64,000 bases of DNA from PALSA-894 sp963757565 (GCA_963757565.1 CAVWSB010000006.1:682001-746000); one strand, 5' to 3'. Counted from the first letter of the stretch, positions 15,579 to 24,230 are shown. Translations and numbers: made by a program. Notes: a model not told the origin generated them from the sequence alone.

Positions 15579-17408
15579 TCAGGTGGTCTGAAACTGCAGC
15601 TTCGCCAGCCGCGCATAAAGCCCGCCCGCTGCCGAAAGCTGCGCATGCGTCCCCTGCTCGACGATGCGGCCGCCATCCAGCACCATGATGCGATCGCACG
15701 AGAGCACCGTCGCAAGCCTGTGCGCGATAACGAGCGTGGTGCGCTCCTGCATCAGCCGCGCAAGCGCGACCGAAACCTGCGTCTCGCTTTCGGCATCGAG
15801 CGAGGAGGTCGCCTCGTCGAGCAGCAGCAGCGGCGCGTCGCGCAGGATCGCGCGCGCGATTGCAATACGCTGGCGCTGACCGCCCGAGAGCGTCACGCCG
15901 CGTTCGCCGATCAGCGTCTCGTAGCGCTCGGGGAGCCGGTCGATGAACTCGGCTGCCGCGGCAAGCTCTGCGGCGCGCACGATCTCGGCCTGCGTGGCAT
16001 CGGGCCGTCCGAACCCGATGTTTTCCGCGATGCTCGCGCCGAAAATCGAAACATCCTGCGGCACCAGCGCAATGCGGTTGCGCAGCGCGCGCGGATCGGC
16101 ATCGGCGACGCGTACACCGTCGAACGCGACCATGCCCGCGCTGACGTCGTAGAAGCGCAGCAGCAAATGGAAAATTGTGCTCTTGCCCGCGCCCGACGGA
16201 CCGACAATTGCGACCTTTTCGCCGGGCCGCACATGGAACGAAACCCCGTCGAGCACGAACACATCCGGCCGCGACGGATAGGCGAACCGCACGCCCTCGA
16301 ACGTCACCTCGCCGCGTGCTGGCTGCGGCAGCGCGACCGGCTGCGCCGGCGCCTTGATGTCGGCTTCGACGGCCAGCAGTTCGGTCAGCCGTTCGGCCGC
16401 GCCCGACGCCTGCGAAATCTCGCCCCAGGTCTCGCTCAATTGCCCCAGCCCGCTTGCGGCGAACACCGCATAGAGGATGAACTGACTGAGCGTGCCGGGC
16501 GTGGTGCGGCCGGCGAGCACATCCTGCGCGCCGACCCAGAGGATCAGCACGACGCTCGAAAACACCAGAAAGATGATGATCGCGGTCAGGACCGCCCGCG
16601 CGCGGATCGACTGGCGTGCCGCCTCGAAGGCGCGCATGACCGCACCGCCGAAGCGCGATTGCGCGGCCGCCTCGCTGGTGAAGGCCTGCAGCGTGCGGAT
16701 CGCGCCGATGAGTTCGGCCGCGTAGGCGGAGGCATCGGCGAGCGTATCCTGCGCGGTGCGTGAACGCCGCCGCACCATGCGGCCGAAGGCCACCAGCGGC
16801 AGCACGATGATCGGGATCGCGACGAGCACGAACAGCGACAGGCGCGGGCTCGTCACCACCATCATGGCGGCGGAGCCGAAGAACAGCACCACATTGCGCA
16901 GCGCGACCGAGACCGACGAGCCGACGGCGCTCTTGATCTGCGTCGTGTCGGCGGTAAGCCGCGAGGTGATCTCGCCGGTCCTGGCGCTGTCGAAGAAACC
17001 GGGCGAGAGCTCGGTCAGGTGCGCGAAAACGGCGGCGCGCAAATCGGCGACGACGCGCTCCCCGATGATGGTGACAAGATAGAAGCGCATCGCGCTCGCA
17101 ATGGCGAGCACAGCGGCAACCCCGATCATCACGGCGAAATACTGGTTGATCAGTCCGATCCGTTCGGCCGAAAAGCCGAAGTCGATCATGCGCCGCACCG
17201 CAAGCGGAACCGCGAGCGTCGCAGTCGATGCGATAAGCAACGAAACGAGTGCGGCGACAACCTTGCCGCGGTAGCGCATGACGTAAGGCACAAGCGCCAG
17301 CAGCGGGCGTACGCGGATGCGGCGGGGCTTTGCCGGCTCCGATATCGCCGCCAGCACGGCCGGCTCGACAAGTTCAGGGGTGGCGCGGTCGTTCATCGCG
17401 GGCGACAT
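15579..17408 (-). CDS. ABC exporter, fused permease and ATPase (MsbA/multidrug type)
   Basis: The 609-residue half-transporter has an N-terminal ABC_membrane domain of six helices (about residues 40-335) and a C-terminal ATPase. The ATPase shows Walker A GPSGAGKST, signature LSGGQRQRIAIARAIL, Walker B LLLLDEATSSLDAESE and the H-loop IAHRLATV. The segment FFDSARTGEITSRLTADTTQ is the typical coupling region of MsbA-like exporters. It works as a homodimer in the inner membrane; substrate is unknown (lipid or drug). Start is MSPAMNDRAT or the nearby MNDRATPELV. It is convergent to the OmpA gene and divergent from rpmE. Confidence 0.92.
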   Translation of the reverse strand: MSPAMNDRATPELVEPAVLAAISEPAKPRRIRVRPLLALVPYVMRYRGKVVAALVSLLIASTATLAVPLAVRRMIDFGFSAERIGLINQYFAVMIGVAAVLAIASAMRFYLVTIIGERVVADLRAAVFAHLTELSPGFFDSARTGEITSRLTADTTQIKSAVGSSVSVALRNVVLFFGSAAMMVVTSPRLSLFVLVAIPIIVLPLVAFGRMVRRRSRTAQDTLADASAYAAELIGAIRTLQAFTSEAAAQSRFGGAVMRAFEAARQSIRARAVLTAIIIFLVFSSVVLILWVGAQDVLAGRTTPGTLSQFILYAVFAASGLGQLSETWGEISQASGAAERLTELLAVEADIKAPAQPVALPQPARGEVTFEGVRFAYPSRPDVFVLDGVSFHVRPGEKVAIVGPSGAGKSTIFHLLLRFYDVSAGMVAFDGVRVADADPRALRNRIALVPQDVSIFGASIAENIGFGRPDATQAEIVRAAELAAAAEFIDRLPERYETLIGERGVTLSGGQRQRIAIARAILRDAPLLLLDEATSSLDAESETQVSVALARLMQERTTLVIAHRLATVLSCDRIMVLDGGRIVEQGTHAQLSAAGGLYARLAKLQFQTT

Positions 17409-17526
17409 TGCATCGGCCCCGCACTCAAGACAATCGCGGCAATCCCGGCTTGTTTCGGCGAAATCCGTGGGTTATAGAGCCGCAACTTTTCCAGGACATC
17501 GCGCCAGAGGGCGCCAGGAACCTGCC

Positions 17527-17751
17527 ATGAAAGCCGATATCCATCCGGACTATCACACCGTCAAGGTCGTCATGACCGACGGCACCGAATTCACCACCCG
17601 CACCACCTGGGGCAAGTCGGGCGACACGCTCAACCTCGACATCGACCCGAAGTCGCACCCGGCCTGGACCGGCGGCCAGCAGCATCTGCTCGACCGCGGC
17701 GGCCGTCTCTCGCGCTTCCAGAAGAAGTTTGGCGGGCTCGGCAAGAAGTAA
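17527..17751 (+). CDS. rpmE: 50S ribosomal protein L31
   Basis: The 74-residue sequence MKADIHPDYHTVKVVMTDGT, through TWGKSGDTLNLDIDPKSHPA, to the basic end SRFQKKFGGLGKK is ribosomal protein L31 of the form without the CxxC zinc ribbon, as usual in Rhizobiales. It binds the 50S subunit near the subunit bridge. The ATG lies 7 bp after a CAGGAA site; the longer upstream frame is out-of-family. The gene stands alone, divergent from the ABC exporter and convergent with higA. Confidence 0.96.
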   Translation: MKADIHPDYHTVKVVMTDGTEFTTRTTWGKSGDTLNLDIDPKSHPAWTGGQQHLLDRGGRLSRFQKKFGGLGKK

Positions 17752-17759
17752 GCTCCGCT

Positions 17760-18050
17760 TCAGGCGACCTTCGGCTCCAATCTCTTGATTTTGGCGGTGG
17801 CGACGCGTGCGCGCGCCTGGGCGAGGTCGAAATTGATCTGCATGCGCAGCCAGCCTGCGGCCGTCCCACCGATCGCCTTTTCAAGCCTGACCGCCATTTC
17901 CGGCGAGATTGCGCATTGTCCGTTGACGACCCGGTAGAGCTGCTGCCGAGTGACACCAAGACCTTTCGCGGCTTCAGCCACGCTGAACCCGAGCGCTTCG
18001 AAATCGTCTTTGAGTCCTGCGCCCGGATGCGGGGGATTCTTCATCGGCAT
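17760..18050 (-). CDS. higA: HigA-type antitoxin, XRE-family regulator
   Basis: The 96-residue protein has the HigA layout: NPPHPGAGLKDDFEALGFSV, then a helix-turn-helix VAEAAKGLGVTRQQLYRVVN, and SPEMAVRLEKAIGGTAAGWL. It should neutralise the HigB toxin encoded 8 bp upstream in the same operon and repress the operon through the palindrome at 18351-18370. The toxin-first gene order is typical of HigBA. ATG at 18050 has AGGTGG upstream; a second ATG (18044) is possible. It is convergent with rpmE. Confidence 0.93.
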   Translation of the reverse strand: MPMKNPPHPGAGLKDDFEALGFSVAEAAKGLGVTRQQLYRVVNGQCAISPEMAVRLEKAIGGTAAGWLRMQINFDLAQARARVATAKIKRLEPKVA

Positions 18051-18058
18051 TTCACCAC

Positions 18059-18337
18059 CTAGTGATAGTCGACCAGATCGAGATCACGCGCGCTTCCGTT
18101 CTCAAACCGGAAAACGATCCGCCAATTCGCCCTCACGGTAATCGACCATTGGCCCTTACGCTCGCCTTTGAGCGGATGAAGCCTGAAGCTCGGACGGTTG
18201 AGGTCGCCAATCGCATCCGCCGCGTCCAGTGCGGCGAGAATGATACGAACGCGTTCAATCATGTCCGGCGACACCAGCCGGCGGTCGTCACTTTCGAAGA
18301 GCCGTTTCAGGCCCTTGTGACGGAAGCTCTCGATCAT
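18059..18337 (-). CDS. higB: HigB-type toxin (RelE superfamily mRNA interferase)
   Basis: The 92-residue basic protein starts MIESFRHKGLKRLFESDD and carries RPSFRLHPLKGERKGQWSIT and ANWRIVFRFENGSARDLDLV with a terminal DYH, matching the RelE/HigB fold and its C-terminal beta strand. Such toxins cleave mRNA at the ribosome. It is the first gene of the pair and starts 14 bp from the operator palindrome, so HigA binding would block its transcription. The pair looks complete and intact. Confidence 0.93.
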   Translation of the reverse strand: MIESFRHKGLKRLFESDDRRLVSPDMIERVRIILAALDAADAIGDLNRPSFRLHPLKGERKGQWSITVRANWRIVFRFENGSARDLDLVDYH

Positions 18338-18350
18338 TTATTCCGAATGT

Positions 18351-18370
18351 AACATGTAACTTTACATGTT
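18351..18370. promoter_or_regulatory. Probable HigA operator (perfect 9-bp inverted repeat)
   Basis: AACATGTAA (18351-18359) and TTACATGTT (18362-18370) form a perfect inverted repeat with a 2-bp spacer, 13 bp upstream of higB. A further half-site, TGTAACATGTAAC, overlaps it. The position over the toxin promoter and the AT-rich palindrome fit an autoregulatory HigA site. It also lies just beyond the rcdA 3' end. Confidence 0.75.
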
Positions 18371-18394
18371 TCAATGCGCCGAGAGGAGCCGACG

Positions 18395-18910
18395 CTAGTG
18401 CGCCTCGCGCTCGAACGCCGCCCTGAGCAGCCCGAGCTGGCGTTCGACCGCATTGTTGGCGGGACGCTCCGGCACCTTGTGCATCGTGTTGTCGAGCCGG
18501 CGCACGCGATCGAGCAGCGAGAGCGAGCGGTCGATCAGGTCGCGCAGGTTTTCCGGCAGCAGGTCCATGGTATCGGCGTCGGCGCGATCGCCGAGCGAAA
18601 GCTTCACCTTGGTCTTTTCCTTGTTCGCCTGCGCGAGCGACATCTCGCCTTCCTTGACCGCGCGATGCAGCAGCAGCCATGAGGCAAGCTGCATCAACCG
18701 CGTCGTCAGCCGCATGCTTTCGGTCGCGTAGGCGAGCGCTGCGGAGCGATCGAGTTTCTTGGATTCCTGCCGGCCGGGTCCATCGAGGTAACCGGCGGTC
18801 TCTTCCACCAGCGCCATGCCCTCCTTGAACAGGGCCGCAAAGGCCTGCGAATTCGCAAGCCTCTCGCTGAACATGACAGGTCCAGCACCCTGCGCGGGCT
18901 TTTCGGACAT
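18395..18910 (-). CDS. rcdA: RcdA/DUF1465 family protein, adaptor for CtrA degradation
   Basis: In Caulobacter, RcdA is an adaptor that helps deliver the cell-cycle regulator CtrA to ClpXP. The 171-residue protein here is all-helical: FSERLANSQAFAALFKEGMA, LVEETAGYLDGPGRQESKKL and TRLMQLASWLLLHRAVKEGE, ending in LRDLIDRSLSLLDRVRRLDN. That pattern is the DUF1465 fold. It lies near a DUF1192 gene, a neighbour pair I associate with Rhizobiales. A perfect CtrA box lies about 240 bp upstream, but a terminator hairpin (19029-19058) lies between, so that box more likely drives a short RNA than rcdA itself. Confidence 0.87.
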   Translation of the reverse strand: MSEKPAQGAGPVMFSERLANSQAFAALFKEGMALVEETAGYLDGPGRQESKKLDRSAALAYATESMRLTTRLMQLASWLLLHRAVKEGEMSLAQANKEKTKVKLSLGDRADADTMDLLPENLRDLIDRSLSLLDRVRRLDNTMHKVPERPANNAVERQLGLLRAAFEREAH

Positions 18911-19028
18911 ACGCTACGCCTCACTCAATACTGAAGCTTTGATTATCGCCCGTTGCGCGCAACTGTCCAGCCGCCGCGGCGGACACTTGCGGACATAGTT
19001 TCCACGCCGGCCCACTCCGGCGCGGGCA

Positions 19029-19124
19029 CAAAAAAAGAGCCGCCGTCGCCGGCGGCTCAAAGGTGATAACAGGGAGGCGTCAAACAGAGTGGACAGGAGC
19101 CACTCGATGTCCAGATGCTGGACG
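19029..19124 (-). ncRNA. Candidate trans-acting sRNA (three hairpins, CUCCU loop, strong terminator)
   Basis: On the minus strand this stretch folds into three consecutive stems. They are TCCAG-CAT-CTGGA (19110-19122), GAGTGG-CTCCTGT-CCACTC (19087-19105), and an intrinsic terminator GAGCCGCCG...CGGCGGCTC followed by seven T (19030-19058). The second loop shows CUCCU and the linker after it GCCUCCCUG, both complementary to Shine-Dalgarno sequences, as in known rhizobial regulatory sRNAs. A TTAA-N7-TTAA box ends 24 bp upstream of the proposed 5' end. The 5' end is estimated from that box; no experiment supports it. It could alternatively be only the 3' UTR of DUF1192. Confidence 0.5.
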
Positions 19125-19147
19125 ATGCCAGTAATGAACAAGAAAGC

Positions 19148-19162
19148 TTAATAACTGGTTAA
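19148..19162. promoter_or_regulatory. Perfect CtrA-type box TTAA-N7-TTAA
   Basis: TTAA (19148-19151), seven bases, TTAA (19159-19162) matches the full CtrA consensus. It lies between DUF1192 and the sRNA candidate, oriented to drive minus-strand transcription. It is close to the gene for RcdA, itself an adaptor for CtrA proteolysis. TTAA is rare in this GC-rich sequence, so a chance pair at exact spacing is unlikely. Confidence 0.65.
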
Positions 19163-19194
19163 TTTTGCTGCTAATTCGCGCCAAAACGGGCGGA

Positions 19195-19389
19195 TCAGCG
19201 CTTGAAGAACTGGTCGGCAGCCGAGCGCTGCGCCTGCTTCTTGACCTTGTCGGCCTGCAGCCGGGCGATTTCCTCCTGCAGCAGCGCGACCCGCTCGTCG
19301 AGTTCCTTGACGGAAAGCAGGGTCAGGTCCTGCCCGATCTCATGGACGAGCTTCTTCTTCGGACGGTCCTCGTCGTCGAAAGCCGGCAT
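19195..19389 (-). CDS. DUF1192 family small coiled-coil protein
   Basis: The 64-residue protein MPAFDDEDRPKKKLVHEIGQ, then LTLLSVKELDERVALLQEEI and a basic end (KKQAQRSAADQFFKR), matches the DUF1192 family: an acidic start, the DLTLLSVxELxERI core and a short coiled coil. The family is found in alphaproteobacteria and has no established function. The gene is divergent from the quinone oxidoreductase gene and upstream of rcdA on the same strand. Confidence 0.88.
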   Translation of the reverse strand: MPAFDDEDRPKKKLVHEIGQDLTLLSVKELDERVALLQEEIARLQADKVKKQAQRSAADQFFKR

Positions 19390-19473
19390 GCCGGCAGATT
19401 AGCCAGAGCGCCGCCGGTTGTCACATCCCCCTCGCCCGACTAAGCAATTTGGCAACAACAGAGGATCCGCCCG

Positions 19474-20469
19474 ATGAGCCTTCCCGCCCGCATGACCGCC
19501 ATCGCCATCAGCGAATACGGCAAGCCTGAGGTGCTGGTGCCGAAGGAGATGGACATGCCGGCGCTCAAGCCCGGCGAAATCCTGGTCAAGGTCGCGGCGG
19601 CCGGCGTCAACCGCCCCGACGTGATGCAGCGCCAAGGGCACTATCCGCCGCCGCCCGGTGCGCCGGACATTCCGGGGCTGGAGCTTGCGGGCGAGGTGGT
19701 CAAGCTTGGCGAAGGTGCGACGCGCTGGAAGCTCGGCGACAAGGTCACCGGCCTGGTCGCGGGCGGCGGTTATGCCGAATACGCCGCCGTGCACGAGACG
19801 ATCGCGCTGCCGGTCATTCCGCAGCTCACCATGGTCGAAGCCGCCGCCATCCCGGAAACCTTCTTCACCGTCTGGCACAACGTGTTCGAGCGCGGCGCGC
19901 TGAAGAGCGGCGAGACCATGCTGCTGCATGGCGGCTCGTCCGGCATCGGCACCACGGCGATCATGCTGGCGAAACAGAAGGGCGCGCGGGTCATCGTGAC
20001 GGTTGGGTCGGAGGAAAAGGCCGAAGCCTGCCGCAAGCTCGGCGCGGATCTTGCGATCAACTACAAGACACAGGACTTCGTCGCCGAGACCAAGTCGTTC
20101 ACCAACAACAAGGGCGCCGAGGTCATCATCGACATGGTGGCGGGCGATTACATCCAGAAGAACTACGAGGCCGCCGCGATGGACGGCCGCATCGTGCAGA
20201 TCGCGTTCCAGCGCCCGCCCAAGGCCATGATCGATTTCCGCCCGATCCTGATGAAGCGGCTGTGGCACACCGGGTCCGGCCTGCGTCCGCGCCCGGTCGC
20301 CGACAAGGCGGCGATTGCCAAGGCGGTTCTCGAAAACGTCTGGCCGATGATCGCGGCCGGCAAGGTAAAGCCGGTTATCTACAAGACCTTTCCGCTGCGC
20401 GAGGCCGCGGCTGCGCATGCGCTGATGGAGACGAGCGAGCACATCGGCAAGATCGTGCTCACCGCCTGA
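19474..20469 (+). CDS. NAD(P)H quinone oxidoreductase, PIG3/zeta-crystallin type MDR
   Basis: The 331-residue zinc-free medium-chain reductase has the GroES-like half with AAAGVNRPDVMQRQGHYPPP (PIG3 subfamily signature), PDIPGLELAGEVV, and a Rossmann half with LLHGGSSGIGTTAIMLAKQK. The subfamily reduces quinones with NADPH. Start MSLPARMTAIAISEYG has AGAGGA upstream. The end KTFPLREAAAAHALMETSEH-IGKIVL is standard. It is divergent from DUF1192. Confidence 0.93.
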   Translation: MSLPARMTAIAISEYGKPEVLVPKEMDMPALKPGEILVKVAAAGVNRPDVMQRQGHYPPPPGAPDIPGLELAGEVVKLGEGATRWKLGDKVTGLVAGGGYAEYAAVHETIALPVIPQLTMVEAAAIPETFFTVWHNVFERGALKSGETMLLHGGSSGIGTTAIMLAKQKGARVIVTVGSEEKAEACRKLGADLAINYKTQDFVAETKSFTNNKGAEVIIDMVAGDYIQKNYEAAAMDGRIVQIAFQRPPKAMIDFRPILMKRLWHTGSGLRPRPVADKAAIAKAVLENVWPMIAAGKVKPVIYKTFPLREAAAAHALMETSEHIGKIVLTA

Positions 20470-20608
20470 CCTTACGCGCGCCGTTTCGCAATCCTGCGCG
20501 TCCCCGGCATGGTTAAGGGCTTGGAAATCCTTGCTCTTGCCGCACTCCCCGGGTAGTCATCGTGCCCTTGGCTGGCGGGGAATCGCTTGGAGCCGGGAGG
20601 TTTTTCGT

Positions 20609-23497
20609 TTGCGTCTGTTGCGCGCCGTGCATGCGGTGGCGGTCCTGCTCGGCGTCGCGCTCGGCGTTCCTTCCGCGCGCGCACTCGACGCGATCAACGT
20701 GCGGGTCGACGCTTCGGCGATCGACCTCACCGACGCCGTCGAGCGGCCCAAGACCGACTCCGACCGCATTCAGGTCTCGACCGCGCCGGGCGCCGATGGA
20801 ATCGTGCGCCGCATCGAGGTGCGCGCGCGCGAGGCGGGAAACAACTGGGCGGTCTTTTCGCTCGCCAACAACAGCGATGAGCAGATCGACCGGCTGATCG
20901 TCGCGCCGCATTATCGCATGGTCGGCTCCGGACTGTTCTGGCCCGACCTCGGACTGTCCCGCCTCGTCAACATCACGCCGAGTTCGGGCGACCGCCCGGA
21001 GCGGCAGACGAGCCCGACTGCCGACATCTATCGCATCACGCTCGATCCCGGCACGGTCATTACCTACGTGATGGAGCTTCGCTCCGACAAGCTGCCGCAG
21101 CTCTATCTGTGGGAGCCCGACGCCTACAAGGACAAGATCAACTCCTTCACGCTCTACTACGGCATCGTCATCGGCATCGCGGGCCTGCTTGCGCTGTTCC
21201 TGACCATCCTGTTCGTCGTGAAGGGCAGCGTGATGTTTCCCGCCGCCGCCGCGCTCGGCTGGGCGGTGCTCGCCTATATCGGCACCGATTTCGGATTCTG
21301 GGGCAAGGTGTTCGACCTCTCGGCCGACACCGAGAGAATTTGGCGCGCATCGGGCGAGGCGATCCTCGCCGCGACGCTGGTCGTGTTCCTGTTCGCCTAC
21401 CTCAATCTCAATCGCTGGCACGTGCGCTATGCGCACATCACGGCTGGCTGGCTGCTATTTCTCGGCGCGCTGACGGCGATTGCGGTGTTCAACCCGGCGG
21501 TCGCATCGGGTGTGGCGCGTATCTCGCTCGCAATCGTCGCGGTCGCGGGACTTGGACTGGTGGTCTATCTGGCGGCGCACGGTTTCGACCGCGCCGTGCT
21601 GCTGATCCCGACATGGCTGTTGCTCGTCGTGTGGGTATTCGCCGGCAATCTCGCGATCACCGGTGTCGTCACCAATGACATCGTGGGCCCGGCACTCCTC
21701 GGCGGCCTCGTCCTGATCGTGATGCTGATCGGCTTCACCGTGATGCAGCACGCCTTCGCGGGCGGCGCCGCGGTCTCGATCCTGTCCGACATCGAGCGGC
21801 GCGCACTCGCCCTCACGGGTGCGGGCGACATGATCTGGGACTGGGACGTTCCCAACGATCGCGTGTTCACGTCGCCGGAAACCGAAGCGATGCTCGGCCT
21901 CAAGCGCGGCGTGCTCGGCGGCTCGGCCGCCGACTGGCTCGAGGTCCTCCACCCGCTCGATCGCGACCGCTTTCGCGCCGCGCTCGACGGCGTGCTGGAG
22001 CAGCGGCGCGGCCGCCTCTTCCTGGAATTCCGCCTGCGCACGCTCGACGGCCATTACATGTGGTTCGCCCTCAAGGCGCGCCCCGTGGTCGCCTCCGACG
22101 GCGAGGTCGTGCGGCTGGTCGGGACCGTCAACGACGTGACCGAGTTCAAGACCGCCGAGGAGCGCCTGCTGCACGACGCCGTGCACGACAACCTCACCGG
22201 CCTGCCGAACCGCGAACTCTTCCTCGACCGGCTCGACGCCGCCCTCTCCTTCGCGACCGCGGACTCGACCATCCGCCCGACCGTGATGCTGATCGACCTC
22301 GACCGTTTCAAGCAGGTCAACGACTCCGTCGGGATTGCGGTCGGCGACTCGATCCTGCTGACGCTCGCGCGCCGGCTCGGCCGCCTGCTGAAGCCGCAGG
22401 ACACCCTCTCGCGGCTGGGCGGCGACCAGTTCGGCCTGCTCGTCCTCTCCGAGCGCGAACCGCCGCGCATCACCGCCTTCGCCGACACCATCCGCAAGAC
22501 CCTGCGCGCGCCGATCACCTTCAACGACCGGGAGATTCTGCTCACCGCCTCGATCGGGCTCGCGCTGGCCGACGGCACGCCGCAAAAAAAGGAAGACGTG
22601 CTCAAGGATGCCGAACTGGCGATGTTCCATAGTAAGCGCATCGGCGGCGACCGCATCGAGGTGTTCAAGCCCGCGATGCGCACGCGCAAGAGCGACCGCC
22701 TCTCGATGGAGAGCGACCTGCGCCGCGCACTCGAACGCGACGAAATCACGGTCCTGTACCAGCCTGTCGTCTGGCTGGAGGACCGCTCGGTCGCGGGCTT
22801 CGAGGCGCTGCTGCGCTGGGATCATCCCAAGATGGGTCGCCTGTCGCCCGCCGACTTCATTCCGGTCGCCGAGGAAACCGGCCTGATCCTCGAACTCGGA
22901 TTGTTCGTGCTCGACCGCGCGACGCGCCAACTCGCATCATGGCAGCGCGCGACGCGGCTGCGCTATCCGCTGTTCGTCAGCGTGAATATCTCCTCGCGCC
23001 AGCTGTTGCGTCACGACCTGATCCAGGACGTGCGCACGATCCTGTCGCGTTCCGCGATCGCGCGCGGCACGCTCAAGCTGGAGCTGACCGAATCGCTGAT
23101 CATGGAAAATCCCGAATATGCCGCGCAGATGCTCACACGCATCCGCGATCTCGGCGTCGGCCTCTCGCTCGACGATTTCGGCACCGGACATTCCTCGCTC
23201 GCCTATCTGCAGCGCTTCCCGTTCGACACCATCAAGATCGACAAGTCGTTCGTGCGTCCGAACGGCAAGGGTTCGCGCCCGGTGATCCTGCGCTCCATCA
23301 TCGCGATGGCGCACGATCTGTCGATGGACGTGATCGCCGAAGGCGCGGAAGCGGATGCCGACGCGGTGGAGCTTTATCAGCTCGGTTGCGAATACGCGCA
23401 GGGCTTCGTGTTCGGCGAACCGATGGATCCGGAGCGCGCCATCGCGCTGGTCGGGCACACCCAGGCAGAAGGCCCGCGCCGCGTCGAGGCGCATTGA
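20609..23497 (+). CDS. Membrane sensor with PAS, degenerate GGDEF and EAL domains (c-di-GMP phosphodiesterase)
   Basis: The product of about 962 residues has a signal peptide (AVHAVAVLLGVALGVPSARA), a periplasmic sensor region of about 160 residues, seven or so TM helices (about 185-375) resembling 7TMR-DISM proteins, a PAS domain (ALTGAGDMIWDWDVPNDRVF), GGDEF and EAL. The cyclase signature reads GGDQF, so synthesis is probably lost. The EAL domain keeps FEALLRW, NISSRQL, ELTESLIMENPE, DDFGTGHSSL and KIDKSFV, so it should hydrolyse c-di-GMP. I prefer a TTG start at 20609 after GGGAGG over the ATG at 20531, because it places the signal peptide correctly. Ligand unknown. Confidence 0.87.
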   Translation: MRLLRAVHAVAVLLGVALGVPSARALDAINVRVDASAIDLTDAVERPKTDSDRIQVSTAPGADGIVRRIEVRAREAGNNWAVFSLANNSDEQIDRLIVAPHYRMVGSGLFWPDLGLSRLVNITPSSGDRPERQTSPTADIYRITLDPGTVITYVMELRSDKLPQLYLWEPDAYKDKINSFTLYYGIVIGIAGLLALFLTILFVVKGSVMFPAAAALGWAVLAYIGTDFGFWGKVFDLSADTERIWRASGEAILAATLVVFLFAYLNLNRWHVRYAHITAGWLLFLGALTAIAVFNPAVASGVARISLAIVAVAGLGLVVYLAAHGFDRAVLLIPTWLLLVVWVFAGNLAITGVVTNDIVGPALLGGLVLIVMLIGFTVMQHAFAGGAAVSILSDIERRALALTGAGDMIWDWDVPNDRVFTSPETEAMLGLKRGVLGGSAADWLEVLHPLDRDRFRAALDGVLEQRRGRLFLEFRLRTLDGHYMWFALKARPVVASDGEVVRLVGTVNDVTEFKTAEERLLHDAVHDNLTGLPNRELFLDRLDAALSFATADSTIRPTVMLIDLDRFKQVNDSVGIAVGDSILLTLARRLGRLLKPQDTLSRLGGDQFGLLVLSEREPPRITAFADTIRKTLRAPITFNDREILLTASIGLALADGTPQKKEDVLKDAELAMFHSKRIGGDRIEVFKPAMRTRKSDRLSMESDLRRALERDEITVLYQPVVWLEDRSVAGFEALLRWDHPKMGRLSPADFIPVAEETGLILELGLFVLDRATRQLASWQRATRLRYPLFVSVNISSRQLLRHDLIQDVRTILSRSAIARGTLKLELTESLIMENPEYAAQMLTRIRDLGVGLSLDDFGTGHSSLAYLQRFPFDTIKIDKSFVRPNGKGSRPVILRSIIAMAHDLSMDVIAEGAEADADAVELYQLGCEYAQGFVFGEPMDPERAIALVGHTQAEGPRRVEAH

Positions 23498-23500
23498 GCC

Positions 23501-24118
23501 TCAGGCGTGTCCCGCCTCGCTTGAAAGCTTGCCGAGATCGATGCCGATCTTGTGCATCGCCTTCTCATACTTGGCATCGATGTCGGTGCCGAAAATCAAC
23601 TCGCTGTCGGCCTCGCAATTGAGCCAGCCGTTTTCCGTGATCTCGTTTTCCAGTTGCCCGGGCGCCCAGCCCGCGTAACCGAGCGCGAGCACCGCGCTCT
23701 GCGGACCTTCGCCGTGCGCGATCGCCTTCAGGATGTCGAGCGTCGCGGTGAGGCAGATGCCGTTGTCGATCGTGAGCGTCGAATCCTGGATGAAGAAGTC
23801 CGCCGAGTGCAGCACGAAGCCGCGCCCGGTCTCGACCGGCCCACCCTTGAGCACCTTCACGGTGCCGGCCTTGCGCGGGAGCTGAATCAGCTCCGCGGCC
23901 GGAATGACGTCGAGCTGCACCAGCAGATCGGGAAACTTGATGTTCGGTGCGGGCCGGTTGACCACGATGCCCATCGCGCCCTCGGAAGAGTGGGCACAGA
24001 CATAGATCAGGCTGCGGGCGAAGCGTTCGTCGTTCATCGCCGGCATCGCGATCAGCATCTGGCCGTCGAGATACCCGCGCTTGCGTCCGCCGCCGCCCTT
24101 TTTCGAGGCAGTTTTCAT
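23501..24118 (-). CDS. yqgE: YqgE/AlgH family protein
   Basis: The 205-residue protein contains YLDGQMLIAMPAMNDERFAR, YVCAHSSEGAMGIVVNRPAP, KGGPVETGRGFVLHSADF and YAGWAPGQLENEITENGWLN, the four conserved blocks of the UPF0301/AlgH family. Function is unclear; Pseudomonas AlgH affects alginate regulation. ATG at 24118 is preferred to a TTG two codons earlier. It is convergent with the EAL gene (3 bp between stops) and divergent from the DsbD-N gene. Confidence 0.93.
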   Translation of the reverse strand: MKTASKKGGGGRKRGYLDGQMLIAMPAMNDERFARSLIYVCAHSSEGAMGIVVNRPAPNIKFPDLLVQLDVIPAAELIQLPRKAGTVKVLKGGPVETGRGFVLHSADFFIQDSTLTIDNGICLTATLDILKAIAHGEGPQSAVLALGYAGWAPGQLENEITENGWLNCEADSELIFGTDIDAKYEKAMHKIGIDLGKLSSEAGHA

Positions 24119-24230
24119 GGGCAAAATTCTACTCCGTTCCCCGATTCATGGGAATCGAAACTTGTCTTCGCCCCCGTTGGTTCCGATCACGGCGATTTCA
24201 GTGGCGGCATCGCGACGGCACCCCTAAATC

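Noticed and set aside
18914..19141. 75-codon minus-strand frame over the sRNA candidate
   Set aside because: The frame runs through a perfect terminator hairpin and into Arg-rich nonsense; the hairpin series explains the sequence better.
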